Part shown: piece after piece, positions 10,381 through 20,776 of the stretch | Numbering within the stretch: the first letter of the stretch is position 1 | How the letters are laid out: each line of letters opens with the position of its first letter | DNA from: Chondrosia reniformis | Taxonomy: Eukaryota; Porifera; Demospongiae; Chondrillida; Chondrillidae | DNA length: 64,000 bases | Direction: 5' to 3' | Assembly: GCA_947172415.1 (NCBI GenBank) | Contig: OX359197.1 | Coordinates: forward strand, 1,922,001 to 1,986,000 | The notes under the pieces: generated by a model | Database searches by the model: none | Seen by the model: the letters and a program-made list of their open reading frames with translations, nothing else | Told to the model about the DNA's origin: nothing | Translations under genes and position numbers: made by a program

Positions 10381-10647
10381 CCTAGTGGTTACTAATTTAT
10401 TTCTCTCTGCCAGCAAAACATAACCTTGTCCAAGAGTACAGGTAGTATAATTGGCTGATTTCCAGCGCAGCAGTCTGCGCGAAGCCTTTGAACATTTTGC
10501 GGTCAGTGCAAAGAAGTCCGCATTCTGCCGAAATGTAATCTGCACAATACCTATGTGGTATGTCCGCAGAAAAATGGTACGGCACCATATGTACAACTTC
10601 GGTATTGTTTCTAGGTAGTTATATGTATGCTACTTTTGTTTTCTCAG
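10381..10647. other. Downstream unit block fused to copy 3
   Basis: Repeats 19980-20252 (after copy 5) at high similarity, including 'GCAGTCTGCGCGAAGCC' and 'ACATTTTGCGGTCAGTGC'. It ends in a polypyrimidine tract with TTCTCAG before the S/Y/Q-rich terminal exon. Non-coding. Confidence 0.6.
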
Positions 10648-11013
10648 TTATTACCAGCAAACTCCGCAATCTTATTCCACCACTGCCTCCAACAGCTCTA
10701 CAGGTGGCTATTCTAGTCAAACAGGTCAAGGAGGTACCTCTGCATACCAGCGTCCCACCACTGGACCCCACTATAACCAACAGACTAGTGGTGCCACTAG
10801 GCCAATCAAGCTAGCAGCAGAGGAGGTGGCATGCACATGCCTTCTAAGGACTCCATGTCCTGAACACCAGCCGGCCGTGGAGCACTATCCAGCCATGGAC
10901 CTCCCCCACAAGGTATGGGGAGACCAGGTCCGCCCCAGGGGCGCTACCACAATCCTAGCAGGGACAGCAACATGAGAGGCGGCCATCCACCATTTTCCAA
11001 TAGGAGATACTGA
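10648..11013 (+). pseudogene. S/Y/Q/G-rich protein terminal exon, copy A (broken)
   Basis: A terminal exon preceded by TTTTCTCAG. Where intact (copy D, 26945-27311), it encodes a low-complexity tail: YYQQTPQSYSTTAS, GGYSSQTGQGG, RGGGMHMPPKDS and PQGMGRPGPPQGRYHNPS, ending in GRRY. The composition resembles the prion-like, RGG-containing tails of FET/hnRNP-type RNA-binding proteins; this is a resemblance, not a family assignment. This copy has a 1-base deletion near 10801 (GGCCAATC for GGCCCTATC) and a CGA-to-TGA change near 10860, so it cannot encode the tail. Its 3' end faces ALG13 exon 4. Confidence 0.75.
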
Positions 11014-11166
11014 AAGCAACACACCTTTGGATCTATTTTTCATGCACCTTATCTCTGTAATGCATAACCAGTATATTTTGTACGTAGTCTAATACAGTGG
11101 ATCCTCTTCTAATAATGTTTAGTAAGCAATAATGTAACTCCTTGAAGTATTAATGAAATTGGATGA

Positions 11167-12012
11167 TTATGAAGTTGTGAATCCCATTGTTTTGTTAAGA
11201 AAATTTCTAAACACTGAAGGATTGCCAGTTTTATACAACTTTAATAGATCAATATTCAATTCTTCAACTGTTTTAAGCAAATACCTAAAGAAAGAAATGA
11301 TACCAATGATACAAGGTACAAAATGTGTTCCTTGGGCTTATGCATCTCATTTTAAAATCAATCAAATGAACAAATACATAATGAAAATTACATGAATACA
11401 AATTGAAAGGTTATAAGGTGGATTAGGAATGTTTATGCCTGACCAATCAAGTAACTGAAGTTTTATCTAGGTTGGTAGACTGAGGTTCTATTGTGTAGCA
11501 ATCATTGATAGTCCTACCAGTCATCCAAGATGAAAATCTTTATGGAACCATACACATCTGCTTTATACATACTAGGACTCGTTAGCATGGTATATATACT
11601 TTATTGGTGGGTGTGTATATCACTACTTACTAATCCCATCACAAGTATATGAGAAACACTTGTGGTTTTATAAAAAGAGAAGCTGTTGAAAGTGAATATA
11701 GCAGTCTAAATATATACTCGTAATGTAACAAAGGAAGTTATTACATAAGATACTTCAATCTTCCAGCAAAGATCAGAATTCGGTCACTGTTTGATCAAGT
11801 GTAATGTCTCCCAGTTCTATATATGACACATCTACCTAGGAAGAATAATTATAAAATTGAATATATAACTAACTTTAGTGTGGTGTAGATCAGATAGGAC
11901 TCTTTTGCAAGTTGTGAAGCTAACTCTTTTTGGTGATTGTTCATTAAAGTTGGGTTGATCACTGCTATTAATGGCTTTTGTAATTCCAAGGACTCTAATA
12001 TTGAACCAGAAC
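11167..12012 (-). pseudogene. ALG13: ALG13 exons 3 and 4 only (partial duplicate)
   Basis: Exon 3 at 11874-12012 (139 bases) and exon 4 at 11167-11284 (118 bases), both with intact acceptor, donor, phase and stop codon. They encode [18 protein letters not shown].. and [23 protein letters not shown]. Exons 1 and 2 are absent: upstream on the minus strand lies collagen-like copy 4, and no ALG13 5' exons follow it. Small substitutions (IAV for IVV, TTLK for TTPK, SVFRNF for SIFGNF) suggest drift. It could be transcribed only as part of another transcript. Confidence 0.75.
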
Positions 12013-12900
12013 CTGAAAGAATGTAAAGAAACATCAACTTTATTTCCTAATATTACAGTATATGTAGGTATATAACGTTGAACATAGTGGTTTTTTAAAT
12101 ATATACCAGTCAGGGTATATATATCAGGGTACGTATATGTATAATGCCACTGATCAAAATTATTAGATAAAAGGTAGACCAGTCAGTGTGTACATAACGC
12201 CAAATATAGATTGATTACTTTGATTAGTTACACAAGAGTATAATCTAAATACGTATATACATAGTTTTGGAATTGTTACTTCTAAAGTAATTTGCTCTCT
12301 AACTAAATTCATATTGTACATAATATGTTGTACATAAAACAATGTATTCCACTTACTAAACTAAGTATACGTACGGGTGTAAATTTAAGCATTACTTGTT
12401 AGTACTGCACTGTATGCACAGTCTTACTACAATAACAAGATAAATGATAAATTTCAATATGGTGACATTATTTATGTATGAACATACAAGTAGGCAATAG
12501 AATAACATTAGATTTTACTTTCATCACCGTATATACTTACTTATATAAAGATATTCACTATTTCAGTTTATTTATAAGTAATTACATACGTACATACTAA
12601 CTTAACAATTATAATAATAATTCTACTGAGGATGCTTGTCTCAGCAAACAGGAAGTTTGGTATCATGTGTAGTAGTTGTTTACTTCAATTTATAAATGTA
12701 TATTACTAACTACTACACCCACTGTGGGGTTGTTTACATTTATAATAGAAACTTAAGTAAACATTTAATGAAATGTGCATTCTGATAGGTAATCTTATCA
12801 AATCAATGCACTTAAAGGGTATATTTTGTAATGTTTAGTTCTTTAAAATGATTAATGATGTTTACAGATTAAGAGTCTATTGTAAGTTCCAGTTCCATCT
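12013..12900. other. AT-rich 5' flank of copy 4
   Basis: Repeats 1137-1968 without the TIR element: the empty site of that transposon is at about 12090-12105 (AAATATATACCAGTCAGG). No gene seen. Confidence 0.65.
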
Positions 12901-12906
12901 TATCTC

Positions 12907-12914
12907 TATATAAG
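12907..12914 (+). promoter_or_regulatory. TATA box of collagen-like copy 4
   Basis: TATATAAG, 69 bases before ATG 12976, inside the class A promoter block shared with copies 1, 5 and 6. Confidence 0.55.
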
Positions 12915-12975
12915 AACTAAAGCAACCACTTCTGATATAGTGTTTCTGTTCAACTATATTGTAACTGACTATACA

Positions 12976-14274
12976 ATGAAAATCTTTGTAATAAATGCCT
13001 TCTTTATGCTGATCTCTCTGACCTCTGCTCAGAATAAGACCTGTATAGATCCTGTCAGTGATAGAGTGGCATTTGAAGTTGTTGGTGTGAAAGGCCCTGA
13101 GGGACCAGCTGGTCCAGTTGGTCCAAAAGGAGACAGAGGTGACAAAGGAGATGTTGGACTGAGAGGTGTTCAAGGCCTCAAAGGAGAGAAGGGAAACTTG
13201 GGAGAGAAAGGAAGGCCAGGCCTACAAGGTGTAGCAGGACTACCAGGGCCAATTGGTGAGACAGGCCCTACTGGTCTCAGAGGCTATCCTGGTCCTGAAG
13301 GTCCAAGAGGTTCACCTGGTCTCCCAGGAAATACAGAGTTAAGTGAAGATGAATTTGAACGTGTAAAGAATGAACTAATATCTTCATCAGTTCAACCTCT
13401 GCTTCAGAAAATAGATGATTTAGAGAACACACTTCAGTTGTACCAAAAATGCAACAAGACTACACTAGGCATCATTTCACCAGCCCAATCCTGTAAGGAG
13501 ATCTTTGCAGCTGACCCAACCTGTGTGGCTGGCTACTACTTGATCTCTCAAAATGGTGGAGACCCAGTTCTGATGTATTGTAAGAAGCACACCCGCTGTG
13601 GGTTGACTGGTCCATGGAGGAGAGTGGCTCACATCAACATGTCGGAAGAAGGAGCACAGTGCCCTCCAGGACTGCAGGAAAGTTCAGATCCATCTGGAAA
13701 CATTAGAGCATGTGGTCGCACTGTAGACAATAAATGTACTTCTGTACACTTTCCTACGGGAAGCAGTTCATACACACAAATATGCGGGATTGTAAGAGGA
13801 TATGCTAAAGGAGATAACCGAGCATTTGGACCCTCTTACCACCATCCACATCTAGCCAATATTGACAGTCCCTATGTTGATGGCATTTCTATTACCCATG
13901 GATCTCCACGTCACCATATTTGGACATATGCAGCTAGACGTGATGAAAGAGTAGGTGAATTCTGTTCCTGTGCTAACTTTAGTAACTTGAGAACTGATGT
14001 GCCAAGTTTTGTTGGAAATGACTATTATTGTGAGTCAGGACATACAGGTCCTCATTCTGATGGCTATTATCACACCAGACCTACATCATGGGCTGACCCC
14101 TTGTGGGACGGAGAAGGCTGCACCATTCCAGAGAACAGATGCTGTGACAGACATGGATGGTTTCATAAGAATGTTTCAAGTACTTCTGATGATGTAGAAG
14201 TCAGGTGGTGTTCTAATCATCCTCGTACATATGAAGATGTACTAACTGACCTAGTTGATATTTGGGTGCTGTAG
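12976..14274 (+). CDS. Secreted collagen-like protein, copy 4
   Basis: Intronless, 432 residues. ATG 12976 is chosen over the in-frame GTG at 12940 because it starts the class A signal peptide [19 protein letters not shown]. Gly-X-Y repeat, coiled coil and Cys-rich domain are as in copy 1. Near the C-terminus WCC is replaced by WCS (as in copies 5 and 6), leaving an odd number of cysteines. Variable patches are 'DNRAFGPSYHHPHLAN', 'ITHGSPRHH', 'GPHSDGYYHTR' and 'SNHPRTYEDV'. Presumed secreted. Confidence 0.9.
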   Translation: MKIFVINAFFMLISLTSAQNKTCIDPVSDRVAFEVVGVKGPEGPAGPVGPKGDRGDKGDVGLRGVQGLKGEKGNLGEKGRPGLQGVAGLPGPIGETGPTGLRGYPGPEGPRGSPGLPGNTELSEDEFERVKNELISSSVQPLLQKIDDLENTLQLYQKCNKTTLGIISPAQSCKEIFAADPTCVAGYYLISQNGGDPVLMYCKKHTRCGLTGPWRRVAHINMSEEGAQCPPGLQESSDPSGNIRACGRTVDNKCTSVHFPTGSSSYTQICGIVRGYAKGDNRAFGPSYHHPHLANIDSPYVDGISITHGSPRHHIWTYAARRDERVGEFCSCANFSNLRTDVPSFVGNDYYCESGHTGPHSDGYYHTRPTSWADPLWDGEGCTIPENRCCDRHGWFHKNVSSTSDDVEVRWCSNHPRTYEDVLTDLVDIWVL

Positions 14275-15493
14275 TTAAGTAGAACTAAAATGCTACTTTC
14301 ATCATTGTATAGTAACTCTATATATAGTAGAATTGATTGCTTGTATTATTATTTCTTTTAATGACAATGTACTTATTCACAGAGAAGACATATCCTGAGT
14401 CTCATTGTATTTGTTTAATTTTGAGCTTTACCAAATTAGGTTATTTTTACATATTAGATTAGAAGCCTCAAAGTGTATACCACACAAGTAAATTAATTAA
14501 CTTAAGCCTCCAGATTGACAGTTGTATTGATTATTGTGTCCTAGTGATTGCTAATTAATTTCTCTCTGCCTGCAAACCTAGCCTTGTCGGAGAGTATGGA
14601 TAACATACGTAGTTGGCTGAATGTATTATCAGTAGTACACTAAATGCCAAAACATGTTTTAATCGACAACATGTACATAAGTACTCCTTTTCTTCTCCTT
14701 CGGAAAGGATGTAATGTATGACATCATCATGATATAATCGAAAATAGCAGAGTTGCCTATAAAAGTTGACACCTGCTGACCGACTGAAGAAGACCCATGC
14801 ATGGGGGGCAAAACATCTGATAACCAACAAAACTTCTTTAGTCTTTAGGTGTTCTAAAATTCAAAAGATGATCCTTTCAAAAGATGTGATGTACAACGTT
14901 AGGAATGTGGGGAACTAGCAATTCCTAAATTCAACTTAGTATACTAGAGCTAAAAACTTATGCCTGCTGATAAATTATAAAATGGCTATTAATTTTTCAA
15001 CACTATGGAATAGACTGTTTAAATACCTTATAAACTTGAAAGCATACACGAAGAAAGTTAGTTAAAAAATGGCCTCTCAGTCACCAAATCTAAGAAATTT
15101 TGTTTTCGCATCTTTTCTCTTTGACTGCGACGTTATTTCAACATGTCGCCAAGAAAACTTTCAAATGATTATTACAGGAATACAAAAAAAACATTTATAA
15201 AACATGAAGTTAGAATTCATGTATACTACGTATGTACATAGTTTAGACATGTTGTGCTGGTGGACAGTTACAATGGGCTGTTGGAGCATTTGGGATGAGC
15301 CGGAGGAAAGACTTGATGTACAAGCACTTATCTTACAAGGTCTGCTATCAATGACCCTTATTTGAAGTGCAACAGCATCTAAAGGAAAACAGCTGTAGTT
15401 TGGTTTGAGCTAACCATAGTATACGAGGTACGTATATATGTATATACGTACGTATACTACTTTTAGTTACTGAATCTTATTTATTTTTCTCAG
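14275..15493. other. Spacer after copy 4
   Basis: AT-rich, no credible gene. It holds a degenerate copy of the dispersed TGAAGAAGACCC..GGGCAAAAC hairpin core near 14770-14805, and a TACGTATATATGTATATACGTACGTA tract near 15430 just before the acceptor of the terminal exon. Confidence 0.5.
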
Positions 15494-15864
15494 TTATTAC
15501 CAGCAAACTCCGCAATCTTATATATTCCACCACTGCCTCTAACAGCTCTACAGGTGGCTATTCTAGTCAAACTGGTCAAGGAGGTACCTCTGCATACCAG
15601 CGTCCCACCACTGGACCCCCCTATAACCAACAGACTAGCGGTGCCACTAGGCCCTATCAAACTAGCAATAGAGGAGGTGGCATGCACATGCCTCCTAAGG
15701 ACTTCATGTCCCTATCACCAGCCGGCCGTGGAGCACCATCCAGCCATGGACCTCTCCCACAAGGTATGGGGAGACCAGGTCCACCCCAGGGGCGCTACCA
15801 CAATCCTAGCAGGGACAGCAACATGAGAGGAGGCCATCCACTGTATTCCGGTAGGAGATACTAA
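15494..15864 (+). pseudogene. S/Y/Q/G-rich terminal exon, copy B (frameshifted)
   Basis: Preceded by TTTTTCTCAG. Relative to copy D it has a 4-base insertion (TCTTATATATTCC for TCTTATTCC) within the first 40 bases, which shifts the frame. The rest stays open in the original frame to TAA 15862-15864 (RGGGMHMPPKD..GPPQGRYHNPSRDSN). It is probably a dead duplicate of the 3' end of a gene whose 5' part is not in the window. Confidence 0.7.
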
Positions 15865-16618
15865 AAGAAACTCTCGTATATATAGTTAAATGCATGTATA
15901 TGTTAGTCTTGTCTAATGTACATCTGTCTTTGGTAAGTAATTGTAATATGTAGTATGTGTTATATGGGTACCTTAACCATAACCTAACCATAGGCCTGTA
16001 GATGAAGGTCAGATTGGAGGAGAAAGAGACAACTCAATACACGTATTAATGGTAAAACACTTGGGACTTGTGAAGTCTTTTACATGTGTACTATAACTCC
16101 CTCCCAGATCCTTACTTAGTCAGATTGCTAGCAAGTAGTTGTGTTCATATAATTGTCCTATTACGCATGTTTTCTATCCCTTGCTCTCAAGTAAACCTGC
16201 AGAATACTTCACACTAAAGTGGTATGGGTCCTATAACCAAATATGGAATTATCTCTTGTTACCTGATTTACTAACCTCTTCAAGTGTCTGGAAACGCAGT
16301 TGTAGATCTCACCATTTAGTTGACCTATCTTAGTGGGAGGGGGAGGAAGGTAATGTTAGCCCATATCACAGCCTTGCCAGTGTTAAAGAATCAGTAGTGA
16401 TTGATAGTCGAAGAGACCTTCATTTAACATTTAAAGAACAGTTATTTAGATTATCAAATGTTTGGCTGAAATGACAGGTTTGGTTCTGTAAAGTCAACTT
16501 GTGTTATCCAAGAATGCATTGAAAGGTTTTAGGTTGCTTTCTAAATCAATAAAGTTACTATACCTGACCAATCAAGTAACCAGAATTCTATCTGAGTTGG
16601 TAGACTGATGTCCTATTA
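15865..16618. other. Spacer; ALG13 exon 4 missing here
   Basis: In the other units ALG13 exon 4 follows the terminal exon within about 170 bases; here it is absent, and unrelated AT-rich sequence runs until unit similarity resumes near 16560 (CCTGACCAATCAAGTAAC). No gene seen. Confidence 0.5.
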
Positions 16619-17066
16619 CCATATAGCAGGAAACTTTTGCAAGGAATTAAAGTTTGCGGTTTGTTATTTAAAAAAATGGCGGGATTTTGCAAACATTTTC
16701 AGTCTGCTAACATTAATTGCCTGTATAATTTTTGTTGGGTCGTTAACAATTCAGAGACATGCACGTGTTCATGTTTCACAGTCAACCATGGCCATGGCCG
16801 CTATTTTGCTCACAATGGATGCAAAAAAGGCCGGCATTCTTGAAGCATTAAATACCAATGGACTGTGAAACACTTACATTCTCTTACTCTAATAATTTAT
16901 GTGTATATTCTTGTTAAATTCACTTTAATGCTGTTTGTAGCTTTATATCACATAATATATTAAACATGTTGTGCATGAAGTGGAGCTGCAAACATTGAAT
17001 CTGCATTCATCATTTTTGGTTATAAATCGCAGAATATTATACCCGCAAACATTTTTGGCTATACGG
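16619..17066. mobile_element. MITE-like TIR element, about 450 bp
   Basis: Insertion specific to this unit. Ends are CCATATAGCAGGAAACTTTTGC on the left and, inverted, CCGTATAGCCAAAAATGTTTGC on the right (imperfect repeats), flanked by TA at 16617-16618 and 17067-17068. The other units (about 11500, 21105, 27840) read straight through as CTATTATGTAGCAATC, giving the empty site. An 86-codon frame inside (16608-16868) is not recognisable. Confidence 0.65.
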
Positions 17067-18275
17067 TAAATGTCAATCATTGATAGCCCTCCCAGTAATC
17101 CAAGATGAAGACATCTTTAAAGAACCATAGACAGCTGCTCTTTATATATAGGACTCATTGGCATGGTATATTCCATCTAACATACTCACCCTTCACAATT
17201 ATATGAGAAACACTTGTGGTTAAGAGAAGGTGAATGTTGCAATCAATGAGACTGAGTACTTGTAATGAAAGCAAGTTACTGCAAAGGATACTTCAATCTC
17301 CCAACAACAATATTGAACCAGAACCTAAAAGATTGTAAAGAGACCAATAATTCATTTCCATACACACTAGCATATACAGTGTGTATGTAGGTATTGATCA
17401 GTAGTGTTGGACAAGAGTAGCTTTTGGATAATGCCATTCCTAGATTGCTTACTTTGCTTAGATATATGGGTACACAAGAGTATGACCTAAATATATGTTT
17501 CTTGGATTTGGTACTCCAAAAGTATTTTGCTCTCTACTTGAACACGTTCAATATGTAGCTTGTGTTATATTGGTGTATGTATAAGTAGGTCATAACAATT
17601 GAGGTAGTCTGAGAGTAAATCACGGGCTGTAACATTGATATACTACATACTTAACACCTATGATTACCTTCATACACATATACCTAAGAAAGAAGGGTAA
17701 CTGAACCATAACTATTTTGTATATTCCACTTTAATAAGTGGTACACGTACATGAGTACGTACGTAAGTATAAATTCAAACAATACTTGAAGACCCAGTTT
17801 TACTACAACATTCTAGCTAAACTGTGTAGTATTAATTTATTTTTTATTATCTATATGTACGTATGTAAATACAAGTAGACAATATAATAACAGTATATAC
17901 ATTCAACTTTTATCATATATATCCTATGTGTATTTATACACACATATTTATACGTACATATTTATTATTTTAGTTTATGTACAAGTATGCAGGTAGACTA
18001 AATTAACAAGTACGTATATTACTTCTACTTAGGGTGGTTGTTTCAGCAAACAGGAAATTGGGTACGTATCATGTGCTTAGTTGTTTACTGTAATTATAAA
18101 AGTACATTTTCTATAACACCTACTGTAGTTGTTGGTTAAGTTTACATGCACAATGTACGTACGTACCTAAGTAAATGCTTAATGAACTTTGTATGTAAAG
18201 TCTTTAAAATGCTTAATGGTGTTTACAGATTAAGAATTCATTTTAAGTTCCAGTTCCATTGATATATCCCATCTC
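17067..18275. other. Decayed unit sequence before copy 5
   Basis: Contains a deletion remnant of ALG13 exon 3: only its acceptor and the first bases survive at about 17300-17325 (TATTGAACCAGAACCT on +). The rest is AT-rich promoter-distal sequence related to 1200-1960. Confidence 0.55.
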
Positions 18276-18283
18276 TGTATAAG
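18276..18283 (+). promoter_or_regulatory. TATA-like box of collagen-like copy 5
   Basis: TGTATAAG, 63 bases before ATG 18339, in the class A block; the first A of the usual TATATAAG has changed to G. Confidence 0.45.
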
Positions 18284-18338
18284 AACTAAAGCAACAAATA
18301 CTATTATAGTGTTTGGGTTCAACTATATTGTAACTGAC

Positions 18339-19637
18339 ATGAAAGTCTTTGTAATAAAAGCCTTCTTTATCCTGATCACTCTGACCTCTGCTCAGAATAA
18401 GACCTGTATAGATCCTGTCAGTGATAGGGTGGCATTTGAAATTGTTGGTGTGAAAGGCCCTGAGGGACAAACTGGTCCTGTTGGTCCAAAAGGAGACAGA
18501 GGTGACAAAGGAGATGTTGGACTGAGAGGCGTTCAAGGCCTCAAAGGAGAGAAGGGAAGCTTGGGAGAGAGAGGAAGGCCAGGCCTACAAGGTGTAGCTG
18601 GGTTACCTGGACCAATTGGTGAGACAGGCCCTTCTGGTCTCAGAGGCTATCCTGGTCCTGAAGGTCCAAGAGGTTCACCTGGTCTCCCAGGAAATACAGA
18701 GTTAAGTGAAGAGGAATTTGAACGTGTAAAGACTGAACTAATATCTTCATCACTTCAACCTCTGCTTCAGAAAATAGAAGATTTAGAGAACACACTTCAG
18801 TTGTACAAGAAATGCAACAAGACTACACTAGGTATCACTTCACCAGCCCAAACCTGTAAGGAGATCTTTGCAGCTGACCCAACCTGTGTGGCTGGCTACT
18901 ACTTAATCTCTCAAAATGGTGGGGACCCTGTTCTGACGTACTGTAAGAAGCATACCCTCTGTGGGTTGACTGGTCCATGGAGGAGAGTGGCTCACATCAA
19001 CATGTCGGAAGAAGGAGTACAGTGCCCTCCAGGACTGCAGGAAAGTTCAGATCCATCTGGAAACATTAGAGCATGTGGTCGCACTGTAGACAATAAATGC
19101 TCTTCTGTACACTTTCCTACTGGAAGCAGTTCATACACACAAATATGTGGGATTGTAAAAGGATATGCTAAAGGAGTTAACAATGCATTTGGACCATCTT
19201 ACAATGTTCCAGATCTAGCTAATATAGACAGTCCCTATGTTGATGGCATCTCTATTACTCGTGGATCTCCACGTCACCATATTTGGACATATGCAGCTAG
19301 ACAGGATGAAAGAGCAGGTGAATTCTGTGCCTGTGCTAACTTCAGTAATTTGAGAACTGATGTGCCAAGTTTTGTTGGAAATGACTATTATTGTGAGTCA
19401 GGACATACAGGTCGTCATTCGGATGGCTTTTATCACACCAGACCTACATCATGGGCTGACCCCTTGTGGGACGGAGAAGGCTGCACCATTCCAGAGAACA
19501 GATGCTGTGACAGACATGGATGGTTTCATAAGAATGTTTCAAGTACTTCTGATGATATAGAAGTCAGGTGGTGTTCTAATCAGCCTCGTACAGTTGAAGA
19601 TGTACTAACTGACCTAGTTTATATTTGGGTGCTGTAG
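18339..19637 (+). CDS. Secreted collagen-like protein, copy 5
   Basis: Intronless, 432 residues from ATG 18339 (an upstream in-frame GTG at 18309 lies before the signal peptide). Signal MKVFVIKAFFILITLTSAQ, 28 Gly-X-Y triplets, coiled coil and Cys-rich domain. Like copy 4 it has WCS for WCC near the end. Variable patches are '[16 protein letters not shown]', '[14 protein letters not shown]', 'GRHSDGFYHTR' and 'SNQPRTVEDV'. One hydrophobic-to-polar change (GPEGQTGPV) lies in the collagen repeat without breaking Gly spacing. Presumed secreted. Confidence 0.9.
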   Translation: MKVFVIKAFFILITLTSAQNKTCIDPVSDRVAFEIVGVKGPEGQTGPVGPKGDRGDKGDVGLRGVQGLKGEKGSLGERGRPGLQGVAGLPGPIGETGPSGLRGYPGPEGPRGSPGLPGNTELSEEEFERVKTELISSSLQPLLQKIEDLENTLQLYKKCNKTTLGITSPAQTCKEIFAADPTCVAGYYLISQNGGDPVLTYCKKHTLCGLTGPWRRVAHINMSEEGVQCPPGLQESSDPSGNIRACGRTVDNKCSSVHFPTGSSSYTQICGIVKGYAKGVNNAFGPSYNVPDLANIDSPYVDGISITRGSPRHHIWTYAARQDERAGEFCACANFSNLRTDVPSFVGNDYYCESGHTGRHSDGFYHTRPTSWADPLWDGEGCTIPENRCCDRHGWFHKNVSSTSDDIEVRWCSNQPRTVEDVLTDLVYIWVL

Positions 19638-20252
19638 TTATGCAAAACTAAAGGCTGTACTTTGATGATTGTAGTAACTCTATGTATACTTATTAGAATT
19701 AATTGCTTGTATTACCATTTTCTTTCAAGGACAATGTACTTAATCACAGAGAAGACATATTCTGAGTCTCATAGTATTTAATTTTACTCTTTGCCAATTT
19801 ATATAGGTTATTTGGGTACATATTAGATTAGAAGCCTCAAAGTGTATACCACAAAAGTAAATTGGATTCGATAAGAGAGTAATAATTAAGTATAGCTACA
19901 GTACAATACTATATAATCAAGTTTTTTTGTAGTAAAGCAGTAATGTCCACCAAATGGACAGTTGTATTGATCATTGTGCTCTAGCGGTTGCTAATTTATT
20001 TCTCTCTGCCTGCAAAACATAGCCTTGTTCAAGAGTATAGTTGGCTGATTTCCAGTGCAGCAGTCTGTGCGAAGCCTTTGAACATTTTGCGGTCAGTGCA
20101 ATGAAGTCCACATTCTGCCGAAATGTAATCTTCACAATAACTATGTGGTATGTCTGAAAAACGTAAGTAACTTGTGACATGTACCGGTACCATATGTATG
20201 ACTTAGATACTGTTTCTAGGTACTTATATGTAGGCTACTTTTGTTTTCTCAG
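19638..20252. other. 3' flank of copy 5
   Basis: Non-coding. The first 230 bases match the 3' flank of copy 4; from about 19980 it matches the block fused to truncated copy 3. Confidence 0.55.
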
Positions 20253-20623
20253 TTAATATATACCAGCAAACTCTGCAACCTTATTCCACCACTGCCTCCA
20301 ACAGCTCTACAGGTGGCTATTCTAGTCAAACAGGTCAAGGAGGTACCTCTGCTTACCAGCGTCCCACCACTGGACCCCTTTATAACCAACAGACTAGCGG
20401 TGCCACTAGGCCCTATCAAGTTAGCAGTAGAGGAGGTGGCATGCACATGCCTCCTAAGGACTCCATGTCCCGATCACCAGGCGGCCGTGGAGCACCATCC
20501 AGCCATGGACCTCCCCCACAAGGTATGGGGAGACCAGGTCCGCCCCAGGGGCGCTACCACAATCCTAGCAGGGACAGCAACATGAGACGAGGCCATCCAC
20601 AGTATTCCGGTAGGAGATACTGA
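20253..20623 (+). pseudogene. S/Y/Q/G-rich terminal exon, copy C
   Basis: The exon start carries a 4-base insertion (CAGTTAATATATACC for CAGTTATTACC) that puts TAA into the inherited frame. From the next codons (YQQTLQPYSTTAS) the frame is open to TGA 20621-20623 (MRRGHPQYSGRRY). Usable only if splicing shifts to the CAG inside ACCAG. Its 3' end faces exon 4 of the minus-strand ALG13 gene 150 bases away. Confidence 0.65.
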
Positions 20624-20776
20624 AAGCAACTCTCCTTTGGACTTATTTTTCATGGACCTTATCTCTGTAATGCATAACCAGTATATTTTGCACGTAGCCT
20701 AACACAGTGGATCCTATTCTAATAATGTTTAGTAAGCAATATTGTAACTCCTTGAAGTATTAATGAAATTGGATGA

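Noticed and set aside
11153..11395. 80-codon + strand ORF ([15 protein letters not shown]...)
   Set aside because: It is the antisense of ALG13 exon 4; the minus-strand exon has splice sites and homology, and a sister copy of this ORF has an internal stop.
16608..16868. 86-codon ORF with a membrane-like segment
   Set aside because: Lies inside a MITE-like insertion that is absent from sister units; no homology recognised.
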